Shown here: in pieces, positions 1 through 9,167 of the stretch
How the letters are laid out: the number at the start of each line of letters is the position of its first letter
Numbering within the stretch: the first letter of the stretch is position 1
Origin: Amphimedon queenslandica
Lineage: Eukaryota > Porifera > Demospongiae > Haplosclerida > Niphatidae
Length of the DNA stretch: 22,247 bases
Assembly: GCF_000090795.2 (NCBI RefSeq)
Contig: NW_003546382.1
Location: 139,951-162,197 of the forward strand
Direction: 5' to 3'
Notes under the pieces: model-generated
What the model was told of the DNA's origin: nothing
The model's database searches: none
What the model saw: only the letters and a program-made list of their open reading frames with translations
Translations under genes and position numbers: made by a program

Positions 1-175
1 GTTATTTCTGTCTCCTAACTAAACTAATTTAATTAGATACAAGTATTGATACTCCTTCAATTTTTACACTTCTTTAGTGTATTGTACAAGTATATCAACT
101 TCATCATACATGTATTTAGCTCTATTTAATTAAAACTGTTCTGTTTGCACTTCTAAACAACGTACTGTAAGATTC

Positions 176-337
176 AAGGCGGATTTACAATATTACGCTA
201 GTCCTGACTTACATTGATACTGGAGTTGAATCTGGTTCAACTCCAGCGTGAAGCATGCACGAAAAGGTCAAATCACCTACGCTTTTGATTAACAATTGAC
301 ATTATGTTGGCCTAACGTCATATTGTAAATCCGCCTT
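176..337. mobile_element. MITE-like element, family 1, copy 1
   Basis: Terminal inverted repeats AAGGCGGATTTACAATAT (left, from 176) and its reverse complement ending at 337 bound a 162-bp non-coding element. Its interior matches the reverse complement of the element at 6147-6323, for example the TTACATTGA(T/C)ACTGGA stretch. There is no transposase, so it is non-autonomous. Confidence 0.75.
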
Positions 338-507
338 AAAGCAATTTTCACTGTATAGCTTTTGTTCATAAAACTTGCTATGTCTATTTGGTCACTTTCG
401 CAGAGCTGATACCTTCTAAGTCTAAATAATTATAAATGAACGTCTGCTTATTACAACATTGCAGTATTACAATATCTCAAACAAAATAAGGTTGGGTAAC
501 TATTCTA

Positions 508-538
508 TACATGTACATGCACTATGCATGTACATGTA
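508..538. repeat. Perfect 14-bp inverted repeat, 3-nt loop
   Basis: Arms TACATGTACATGCA and its exact complement flank CTA. It lies just past the stop of gene A and could form a hairpin in the 3' untranslated region. The alternating TGTA/CATG composition is also typical of simple sequence. Confidence 0.6.
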
Positions 539-591
539 CTACTACCTAATGTAGCCAAACTATTATCTATTGTTTGTAATTATTATTTTAA

Positions 592-2758
592 TCATTGTGG
601 GGGGGCAGCTGGGTCCTCTTCTGGGGGGATAAAATCAATATCAGTTTCATTGTCATATGTATCCTAATTGATGTAACAGACTCAACTATTGACATTATAA
701 AGAGACTTACCACAAATCCACTCCTTTCTTCAATCACCTTCCTTAACCCTCTGCATAAATGTTACATATAACTGAAAGTGATGTCTTTAACAAACCTCTT
801 CATTTTAGCAACCAGCTCTTTGTTGTGTTTTGTATAAAATACACGCCATGGAGCAGGGAAGGCATCGGGTGGTGGATTTTGCTAGAAGAAAATCATTCTG
901 GTAAACAATGTATCCATGTAGCTAACCCATTCTGTAGTCCATTGTTTTACAGTGCCATCAGAACTGATATAATACATAGATTCTTTTATAGCTCTTTCAT
1001 AACCAGAGTCTGCAATCTATATAAAGTAGAAATATTCAATATATTTTGTTAAGCTCAATTTCATACATCAACAATTATGTCATCTTCACTAAGTCCATCT
1101 TCAGTTGCTGTAATTTCTTCTTTCTAATAATGAGTTACCGGTATGTGTTAATTTAGCTTATACATTTATTTGTGCTATTTACCAATTCTTGTGCACCTTT
1201 TGGTAAGTGACAATTTTTAAAATAACCAATTGGTATGAAAAGCATTGAATTTTCAAGAAATTGTATCAATTTTTCTACCTAAATTGCATGTACAATAAGT
1301 CATAAGATAGATGTAAGTATAAGCACAACCTCTGGATTGACGTCTGCATTTTTTATTATTCCAATGATTGAGTCATTAAGACTACAGTAAGTATCCATGC
1401 TTTTTATTGCATCAATAAGAGACAATTTTTTTCTATTTTGTAAATTAATGTTACAGTATTTGATTAATAATATTATATATATTACCCATCAGATCCTTTA
1501 ATAAGTTCAGCCTCTCCGCATTTTATCAGAATTCGATTGATCCTATGAAACAGTATAATAACTAAATGCTAACATCAATACTTAATTATCATACATTGTA
1601 GCAACAATTCTGTTCTTTCTTTCAAAATATAAATTTTTAAAAAGATTATGACGATCAGCAAAAAATCCATTGTACGTGTCTAAATCCTATATTTTATATA
1701 CAATTAATGTAATATACATAATTGTGATACTTCTTCAATAACACAAATGTGTCTCTTTCCATCAGGACACATTTTAACACGTATTCTACTCAGAAATTTT
1801 CTAAAATTAATCATGTTTAGTATTGTTGCAAAAAAACTTTAAAATTAACCTCCACTTAAAATTGATCCTCTTTCCCAAGACACCTGCATCTCTCATTGTA
1901 TAATCCATTCTGTTTACATCCAAACCACTCATTCTGTTCACCACTATCTGTAAATAATAATCAATATAAATGAAGTATAAAAATTATATCATACCTCATA
2001 AAGGAACACCTTATCTTCACGTATTTTCTAAAATTAAGTATAATTACCAATGATAATGTACAAGATTAAAATAGCAACATACAGCTTGGGGTCCCATTCT
2101 TCCTGTGATTAGCTCTTTAATAAATTCAATATCTTGTTCAGGATTATTCAAATATTCATCAAATGGCAATCTGTTGGCTTCAATCATATGTTGGAACATC
2201 ATCACGTTAGCACGTGAGCCCTAGACTTTGATTAAAGTAAAGATAATATATTAATAATGTACTTTCCAGTAACGTCTAGAAGCTTTTATTTCCTTCAAGA
2301 AATCAGTAAAAATGTGAGAGAAAGGACCAAAGCCAAGGTTATAGCAAAGAGCAGCAATTTGTACACACAAAACATCAGAATCAGTAATATTTAGCTCAGG
2401 CTGTCTCTTCCTGAGTGTCTTCACAAATTTTCCAGCAAAATAATACATTCTGCATCATAAAATAAATTTTCAATAATTATTTTTCAATAATAGGTATATT
2501 TAGAATCTATTATTTTAGCCTCCACTTTCTTACCCAATGCTTTGCTCATATCTTGAACATGTTGCTCTTGGTATATTATGATAGGTGTAGCCTGCATGAG
2601 ATTAATGTAATAGATTTATTAATTATATATCATTTTGATTACAATAATTTACCCAATTTTTTAATGTTCTTGAGTCTTGTAAACTGTTCTGTTCTCACAA
2701 TTTTTATCAATAAGGGATGGTCTATTGTGATGAAGTCATAAATATCATCCTCAAATGT
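592..2758 (-). other. Gene A exons 15-29: SAMHD1-like HD domain with lost metal ligands
   Basis: Exons: 2758-2653, 2591-2534, 2449-2263, 2220-2083, 1947-1850, 1800-1731, 1686-1595, 1542-1486, 1432-1330, 1278-1183, 1123-1067, 1016-927, 881-796, 750-711, 663-592. Homology to SAMHD1 is clear: [114 protein letters not shown]. Ligand positions: human H167 is Q696, H206 is Y735, D207 is N736, D311 is N819; the region of H233 (THEQ) reads GSRAN. The last two exons give an acidic, Pro-rich tail ending EEDPAAPPQ. The first intron-exon junctions are firm; exons 26-29 rest on splice sites and phase more than on homology. Confidence 0.78.
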
Positions 2759-5574
2759 CTATAAAATTATACAGCGAAAATATGTAGTCTTTACTCATTC
2801 GCAACTCACATACATGTATATAATATTAAACTTTTTACTTACAATACATTCTTGTCTTTCGAGACTTAATGGTTTGGTTGATAATAATTGTGCTCTCAAT
2901 TTTTCTATTTCTTCGTTCTTCATAACTAATTTTTTCTCCATTTCTACAATAGTGTTGATTAGCATATCATACAAGTGGTTTGTTAGATCACACCAAATAA
3001 ATGTATATGGTTTATTCTTTCACAGGCAGGGCTAAATTATTAATTATTGTGGATATGCATGTACTGACATGAAGGAAGAAACAGCTAGTTATATGAAATT
3101 TTCAATTATCTAATATAATCACATGCATGCATGTACCTTCTCTGAGTTTTTTCTCCCTCTCTAAAGCTTCAATAATTTGTGACTTTTCTTCGTCTTTCTT
3201 CTAGATATACTCTTGATATATATATTATATATTATGTTAAATTCAAACCTTCCCTAAATCTTCTCTTTCATCTAGTGATAAGTTATTATCATCAGAGATG
3301 TACAACTACTGCACTTTACCTTCAAATATTGTGGATTCCATTTCTTGACGCATTGGTGATATTCCTTTTTGCAAATTACCCTCAGCTAATTCCAGTACTT
3401 TTTTCAATTCTTCTTATTAAAGATAATATTCAATTTCACATCACATACCTTTATTATCATCAAAATTTACTGCACTTGCTGCTTCTGATTTAGCAGTAAA
3501 AACTAAAACTTCTTCTGTAGATGGAACCAAAGGCAGCTGCTTAGTTGGTTGTATTTTATTTGCTACGTTTGATGCCTCATCCTGAAACAATTTTTTAAAA
3601 TTGGTGTAAGAAACTTTGTTACTTTTTTGCATACTGGTTGGAATTGCCCAGTCTCATCTAGCAATAAAATCACAAATTATCTTTCCAGCTTTATAGTATG
3701 CAGTAATACCTGACTTTTGCCTTAAAATTTCATTTTCCATTGTCCTGACATTTGGAATTTTATTCATTAATTCCTATGAAATTGAATCATACTTATCATC
3801 AATGTAATTGTACATGTGAAAGAAATATTAAATTTTTTAGCACCTCATTTAAAGTACTAACCTCCTCTGTACTATTAATCAGTTGTGCATTCAATGATAG
3901 CATCAATTGTTGAAATAAACCACTACTAGTTGGTGAGGTTTTTTGATTTTCATCTAAAACATATAGGTATAGAAAATATACATCATAATTTAAACAACAC
4001 AATACACAAGGGTTACCTGAATCTATTGCAGGAGAAGTGGAAGGGGCAATAGTTTTATTTGCCTGTTACATTAAATAATATTAGTTCATAATTATAATAA
4101 TATTTACCTCATACACAGTATAGTAGCCAATGGTTAATCTCAGCACTTCATTTTCTTTCAATACATCAATATTATTAAGAGCAGATTCAATTACCTGCTC
4201 AGATAGAATCAAAGGGAAGGAACAAGTGATGGTGAAGGAATTGTCATCTCTGATGACAATTAATTTTATACGTGGTGATAATTTGTGAAATATATTAGCT
4301 GATAATCTCCTGACATCATTCAATGTGTAATCATCAGTATTTCGATCAACGACAATGGTAATCTTTTCGCATTGAAGTGGTGAAGCATCAGAAAAATTTT
4401 TGTTCAGGCATTTACTAAGCTCTGTTTCACTAAACTCTTCTAAAGCCTCACTATATTCCTGAATAGCTGCCTTAGCCTCCTCTATATTCAGCTTATTAAC
4501 AATAGCCTTCAGCATTTCTATGTCATCTAACGAACAATCTTTCCTAACTAATTCCAAAATGTCGTGAATATTGTCACATTGAGCTACTTGTGGCTTTAAA
4601 TCTTGACTGTAGTACATCAATATATTCTTTATTTTGTCAAGGGTCGAAGGAGGACATTTTCCAATGATTATTTCAACTTGATCAAATGTGGAACCAAGCA
4701 TCATCCGCATTGATTTGAACCTTGAGGTTAAGGATGGTGGAAGATGAAATTCATCTTTTTTAGCTGTTTTTCGAATGAAAGTTAATGTAACAACAATGCT
4801 AAACTATGCTTACCAAGATCATTATCACTTTCATGATGATCATAAACTTTTCCTAGAGGAAAATAAAATAGCTTATTATACTATTATGCTATAAAAATAT
4901 TCACTGTATTCTCTCCTGATGGTCTTTCCTATCTCCATTGTGGCTTTATTTTTAATCAATATTGCAGCAAACATCTCCAGCTTATTAGAATCAATACAAA
5001 TAGCTTTTACAATTTCAATCATTAGTATTTCTCCTTTTCTGGAGTGTATTATATCTTTTATTAAATCCTCTGAATGCAAAAATTTAGCCAATTGAGGTAA
5101 TGCAGCAATGAGAGATTTATTTGAAGTATAATCAGCAAGAATTTTACAAGCAGGATGCTCTATAAAAATATGAACAATAATCTTTTAATATAATAAACTT
5201 ACTCTCTGCATCTATTCCATCAGCTATTGCATTGTCATTCAATTCCTTCAATGCTGATACCAATGAAGAGACAGTAGGGCCACCTTTCTTCTGTACATCA
5301 TCAGCTTTCTGTAGCCATTTGGTAAGACATTCCCGTAGACAGCTCTCAGTATTCTTTTCATTATTCCTTGTAATTACATCCAGTGTAGCAGGAGATAGGC
5401 CAAGATAAAGACCAAGAGTATAGTAACTAACTCCTGAAAAACCATGTCTACTGAGTAATCGAAGTACCTCAGCAAGATCAGTAACTATTAAATAATTATA
5501 TTTAGTATAAGAAATAAGTAACTAAACATACTTTGCAGTTGATTTGTATTGGCTGCTGGTCCAGGAGAAGCCAT
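592..5574 (-). CDS. Gene A: Death domain - central module - coiled coil - SAMHD1-like HD protein (29 exons, about 1093 aa)
   Basis: Twenty-nine exons can be chained with GT/AG sites and matching phases from ATG 5574-5572 to TGA 594-592. Order: Death domain (about residues 15-108), helical extension (109-206), central module (207-425), Ser/Thr-rich linker and coiled coil (425-644), HD domain related to SAMHD1 (645-1093). The SAM domain of SAMHD1 is absent and a Death domain takes the N-terminal place. The HD metal ligands are all replaced, so dNTP hydrolysis is unlikely; a signalling or scaffolding role is inferred. The first five exons match gene C in order and phase, which supports the start. 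The 3' end is the least certain part: it needs a 45-nt intron (751-795) that skips an in-frame TAA at 764-762. An intact frame over 29 exons argues against a pseudogene. The closest known homologue is SAMHD1, but this is not its orthologue in architecture. Confidence 0.8.
2843..4062 (-). other. Gene A exons 6-14: linker and coiled coil
   Basis: Exons: 4062-4017, 3953-3844, 3773-3710, 3657-3635, 3581-3449, 3412-3320, 3271-3249, 3200-3137, 2943-2843. Two are 23-nt microexons (DETGQFQP and DERLEDLGK-like pieces; the second reads DEREDLGK). The sequence begins with a Ser/Thr/Pro linker, then a conserved stretch [16 protein letters not shown] also found in gene C, then Glu/Lys-rich heptads ([39 protein letters not shown]). 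These predict a coiled coil and self-association. Exon 7 has two possible donors (after STEEV's preceding GAG, or 15 nt later at 3844); gene C supports the later one. Exon 11 has two in-frame acceptors three bases apart. Confidence 0.65.
4108..4763 (-). other. Gene A exon 5: shared central module of unknown family
   Basis: One 656-nt exon encodes about 219 residues. The first half is helical and charged ([20 protein letters not shown], then [20 protein letters not shown]). The second half is alpha/beta: [20 protein letters not shown], then [20 protein letters not shown], then a helix and [12 protein letters not shown]. The same exon occurs in gene C (20788-20130) and in divergent form in gene B (14908-14175, with KVDRSDYTLDDL and GSVILEYLIP at the matching places). 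I cannot give the domain a family name. Its constant place between the Death domain and the variable C-terminus suggests a structural or oligomerising role, which is inference. Confidence 0.7.
4814..5574 (-). other. Gene A exons 1-4: start, Death domain and helical extension
   Basis: Exons, high to low: 5574-5532, 5484-5203, 5159-4905, 4852-4814, all joined in phase 1. Exon 1 gives a short Ser/Pro/Ala leader ending NTNQLQ. Exon 2 is a Death-domain fold: [10 protein letters not shown], then [15 protein letters not shown], then [18 protein letters not shown], then [15 protein letters not shown] and IADGIDAE, which is the normal helix 1-6 order with the conserved W in helix 4. Exon 3 (KHPACKIL to REY) is all-helical and recurs in gene C. 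Death domains mediate homotypic adaptor assembly in cytosolic immune and apoptotic signalling; which partner it binds cannot be read here. A GTATGT donor near 5855 suggests a non-coding 5' exon upstream. Confidence 0.8.
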
Positions 5575-5977
5575 TGAGCTAACAGTTAAGACTATAGCTT
5601 GTAAAGCAACTGTAAACAAGTGATAAAAATTGCTTTATAAATATTAGATCTCAACTGAGACAGATAATATTATTTATGCATAAAAGCAAATTCATGATGC
5701 AGCTATAGCTAGATCATTTCTTTATCATAATAAAGTTTATAGAACACGTATGCATATGTCAGTATCTATTTCATTTAATTCAATTAAAGACTTTACAAAA
5801 TAAGCAGACTATAGAGATATAAAGCTAGCACAGATAAAGGGAACACCTACATACCTGCAGAAGCTGTGTCACATCATTAAGCTTTCAAAGAGATAAAAAT
5901 AAAGGAAAAGTGGAGAAAAACAAACAAAGGGAGAGAGTATGGCAAGAAAGATAGACTCAGGTGAAGGGAGTCAGTTG
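5575..5977. other. Upstream region of gene A
   Basis: No coding sequence is seen. On the minus strand an acceptor-like AG sits 4 nt before the ATG (CTGTTAG/CTCA), and a donor-like CTGCAG/GTATGT lies at about 5855, so a non-coding first exon spliced to the coding exon is plausible. The promoter would then lie to the right of about 5890. Confidence 0.35.
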
Positions 5978-6081
5978 TACTGGTCTGTTAATTAAGCAAA
6001 ATGCTGTCAAAGCATTCAGGCTACAAGCCTATAGGCTTGTAGCCTGAATGCCCTGGCAGCATTTTACTTAACGGACCAGTA
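5978..6081. repeat. 104-bp foldback palindrome
   Basis: The left arm starts TACTGGTCTGTTAA and the right arm ends TTAACGGACCAGTA. The inner part AGCATTCAGGCTACAAGCCTA is matched exactly by its complement. Arms differ by a few substitutions and a 4-nt indel. It looks like a foldback element with almost no unique interior. Confidence 0.75.
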
Positions 6082-6146
6082 TTCTGGCCCTCAAAAGCTT
6101 GAGAAAGAGAAAAAGGGTTTTAATTTCATATTAAATGTTAATAGTT

Positions 6147-6323
6147 AAAGACAGGTTTACAATATTACTATAGGTCTGCCTATACCATCAATTTTTAATC
6201 AGAATCGTAGACAATTTGGCCTTTTGACACATGCTTGTCAGAAGTTGTCGCTAAAATAGAACCAAATCCTATTCCAGTGTCAATGTAAAATCAAGCCTAT
6301 TGTAACATTGTAAACCACGCCTT
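6147..6323. mobile_element. MITE-like element, family 1, copy 2
   Basis: Ends AAAGACAGGTTTACAATATTA and the reverse complement of AAGGCGTGGTTTACAATGTTA are diverged terminal inverted repeats. The interior read in reverse matches copy 1 (176-337), including a shared TTACATTGACACTGGA-like stretch and a shared GATTAAxAATTGA end. It is older or more diverged than copy 1. Confidence 0.65.
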
Positions 6324-6659
6324 AAAAAGTAATTTGAATGCAGAGAGCTTAGTATCAAGTAGTTAGTAATCTTGCATATCTATGTACAAATTAAAGTATA
6401 AAGCTTATGAAAAGGAACATGCATGAGCACTATAAGGGATATTTGATTATATTGTAATATGATTCATAGTAAATACTGATTGTGTGGTACTGCTTGTGTG
6501 GTTACCTATCCCATATCATGTGATGGCTATACTTGTATTCATAATAGACACACCCAACCTGTAATGAGAGTTATATGAAGGAATGCTTTGGGTGGGTTAT
6601 TTTTCAAGGAAACTGTTTTGATCATGTATACCATTGAAATACTTTGACATTGTTCTTAT

Positions 6660-6695
6660 TACCCTTGCCCACGCGTAGGTGTATGGGCAAGGGTA
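6660..6695. repeat. 12-bp inverted repeat
   Basis: TACCCTTGCCCA at 6660-6671 is exactly complementary to 6684-6695, with a 12-nt loop. It abuts the left end of the next element and shares its first two bases. Confidence 0.55.
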
Positions 6696-6903
6696 CTGTA
6701 TAGCTTGATATTTTCGTGGGTCGATATTTTTGTGGTTTGCTCCTAGTGGGGCAATTTGTGGTTTAATTTTCGTGGTTGACAGTTTACATAGTCTGTAAGG
6801 GGATGCCACTTCAATGATTTCGTGGGTTTAAATTTCATGGGCAGCACCATAACCACGAAAATCATGAAATTTACATTCCACAAAAATTTCAAGCTATACG
6901 GTA
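6694..6903. mobile_element. MITE-like element, family 2, copy 1
   Basis: Terminal inverted repeats TACTGTATAGCTTGATATTT and the complement of TACCGTATAGCTTGAAATTT bound 210 bp rich in TTCGTGG/CCACGAA motifs. The interior read in reverse matches 14991-15174 (for example GGCATCCCCTTACAGACTAT and ACTGTCAACCACGAAAATTA). There is no coding sequence; an open frame on the minus strand crosses the element by chance. Confidence 0.7.
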
Positions 6904-7590
6904 TATGAGTCGATTTTGTTAATACAGCAAATAAATAATATGACTAAACAAAATATACAAGATAGACCATAAAGCGATTAATCACTTCTAGCATAATTAC
7001 AAACCTTAATACCTTTATTATTGTTTCATATGTTTTAATAGTGTGTACAGTTGTTTTTTACTAAGTTATAAGGCTGGTTTTCATATAGTTGTAGCTGTTG
7101 TGTTTTTCAAAGAGCAATTAAGTTAACAATTAGGTTTGAAGCATGCAGGTTTCAAGCAATTAGCTTCTAATGGTATGCTAGCAAGCTATCAGAGCCCAAA
7201 GTCTGTTAATTGCATGTGTATGTATGTACATGTATATCATTAGTTATCATAGTAACCATGCATCTTTACCTAATGGAGAGCCTCTATGCTTTCTGCTACT
7301 GATGATTTAAGAGATGCATAGCCTTTAACTTAATATTTTGAACAAAAGGAGGAGTGTTATATATTTTAAAAGCCTAGAACTTGTAGGCTATAGATCTATA
7401 CCTCATGACAGGCTAAAACACTAAATGAATGTTGTTGTGTATGAGATCTAAGAACTTGAGCATATGAGACATAAAAGAGAGAAAAATAAACAAATTAATA
7501 CAGAAAATTTGTTGAAAAAAGATTAAGTGTATCATTGCAGCTACTACGATTAAAGGTGGTTCTATGTACTATTAGTTATACCTGCTGCGT
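6904..7590. other. Intergenic, nothing recognised
   Basis: AT-rich sequence without a supportable exon, repeat family or RNA gene. Short splice-like motifs occur but do not chain. Confidence 0.5.
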
Positions 7591-8225
7591 TTACATGATG
7601 GAATATTGTGGGTGTTCTAAGAATACTGATATCCAGTATCTACAACTAAATTCATTAACCAAAACAATGCAATATTATTACAATGATGAATACATGCACA
7701 TAGGATAAGCAACTAATCTATGTCAACAACTAATAATAATTCAAATAGTAGAAATATACAGCAATATATTGACATAAAGTATATCAGTTAAGTAAAAAGA
7801 AGAAATGTTATAAAAAAAGTGGGATAGGAAAGCATTGAACCTTGTAAATTGTTCATGTACAGTCATTGATTTCTCAATTAGTAGACCCTTCTCTTGACTT
7901 CCAAAACTGTAACAGCCTGTAGTTGGCAGATAAACCATTCTTCCCTAACGACACATCTGAGTTATGGTCTGAGTGATTACAGGCGTGGCAACCCGAACAT
8001 GTTACAATGTTAAACTAAAACATGATAAACAAGCATCTACCATTATTACTGTAGTGCCACTGCTTTCTGTACTGATGGATCAGATAAAGCTCAATAATGG
8101 TTTGATAACTTTGATTCATTAGCTCTCTACATCCATTCTCTATGATAAATAGTAGAATGAACATAAAGGATATTATTATATAATAGCTACATAACACTCT
8201 TTACCATATAAACTGCAGCAATATC
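7591..8225 (-). CDS. Unidentified gene or gene remnant, four 3' exons
   Basis: Four exons chain with consistent phases: 8225-8205, 8139-8041, 7916-7841, 7645-7591 (TAA at 7593-7591). The product would contain ENGCRELMNQSYQTIIELYL, QYRKQWHYSNN, CYSFGSQEKGLLIEKSMTVH and end in FLEHPQYSIM. The residues look like coding sequence rather than random AT-rich translation, but I do not recognise a family and no 5' exon or start is seen. It may be a remnant of an older gene in this repeat-rich gap, or a chance chain of splice-like sites. Confidence 0.25.
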
Positions 8226-9167
8226 CTAAGGAGACATGTAAATGATCATAATGACCTTTAGAGTCATTGTATTTTGCTTCTATAAAGTATTAAAGCTAGC
8301 ATATCTCTTCATTCATTAGCACTACAAATAGAACGTGTATTGAATTATTTTTTTATAATAACAATAACTATTTTTTAAGATACAGAAATAATAATGAAGA
8401 AGATCAGCATTTATTATACATTTATAAAGACGAGTTAATTTGTTAAGTTAGTAAAATAGAAAATTGTCATTAATACCGAGCCCATACTTAAAACTTATGC
8501 CTTGCCACTTAATACAGGAACCTCAAATACAGATTATTAATTGTAAATTTTAATACTTAAGCCTTCCCCTATTTTTGTCCTAAAATATTGTTCCTATTAT
8601 CCCCTATTGTCATTAAGAATTCATGAGGTTAAAATTTGTGGATGAGTGATCATCCGTGAAAATATATTCTTGTACCAATGCAGTACCCCGGCCCGAATAA
8701 TGGTAGGAAAGGATCTTACAAAAGAGAGAACAAAGGAGGCAGATTCCAATGGCACACACACGACACAACTCAAGTTTAAGTTCATATTTATCATTTATAG
8801 TTTATTATGCTAAGTTCTACTGATGTGCATTAATAATACTCACCTACATTAGACTGTATATTGACTACTGCGCTGTTCCAGTCATCCAGTGAGAAATCCT
8901 TTCAAAGGTTTTAGCGTGTACAGCTCATATATGCATCGAGGTTCACATCCATTTAAAATATCTACACTGTTGTTAGGAGTGGCTGGAGGGTGGAGCATAA
9001 AGTTTACCCACGTGTATTAGCATGGGCAATTGGGACAGCTCAGCTCTCTATTTCTATAAATGATCAATATGACTGTACACTGTACAGGCACTTATTAGAG
9101 GACTGAGGACCAGTAATAATATAGAGGTATTATATTTAGTAAATCAGTTCAAACTATATGGATTTCA
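8226..9167. other. Intergenic, nothing recognised
   Basis: No exon chain or terminal repeats are seen. The part at about 8830-9070 is less AT-rich than its surroundings and may be a decayed element or gene, but frames are interrupted on both strands and nothing is recognisable. Confidence 0.4.

Larger units (their letters stand above)
1..591. other. Non-coding flank downstream of gene A
   Basis: No coding exon is seen. It holds a MITE-like element (176-337) and a 31-bp palindrome (508-538). The part nearest gene A is its likely 3' untranslated region. Confidence 0.6.

Noticed and set aside
759..1052. Plus-strand open frame of 97 residues
   Set aside because: Antisense to exons 26 and 27 of gene A.
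3179..3493. Plus-strand open frame of 104 residues
   Set aside because: Antisense to several coiled-coil exons and introns of gene A.
6597..6809. Minus-strand open frame of 70 residues
   Set aside because: It crosses the boundary of an inverted-repeat element and has no protein-like features.
8830..9070. Possible reverse-transcriptase fragment (reads such as YIRLYIDYCA)
   Set aside because: Too short, interrupted by stops in every frame, and without catalytic motifs.
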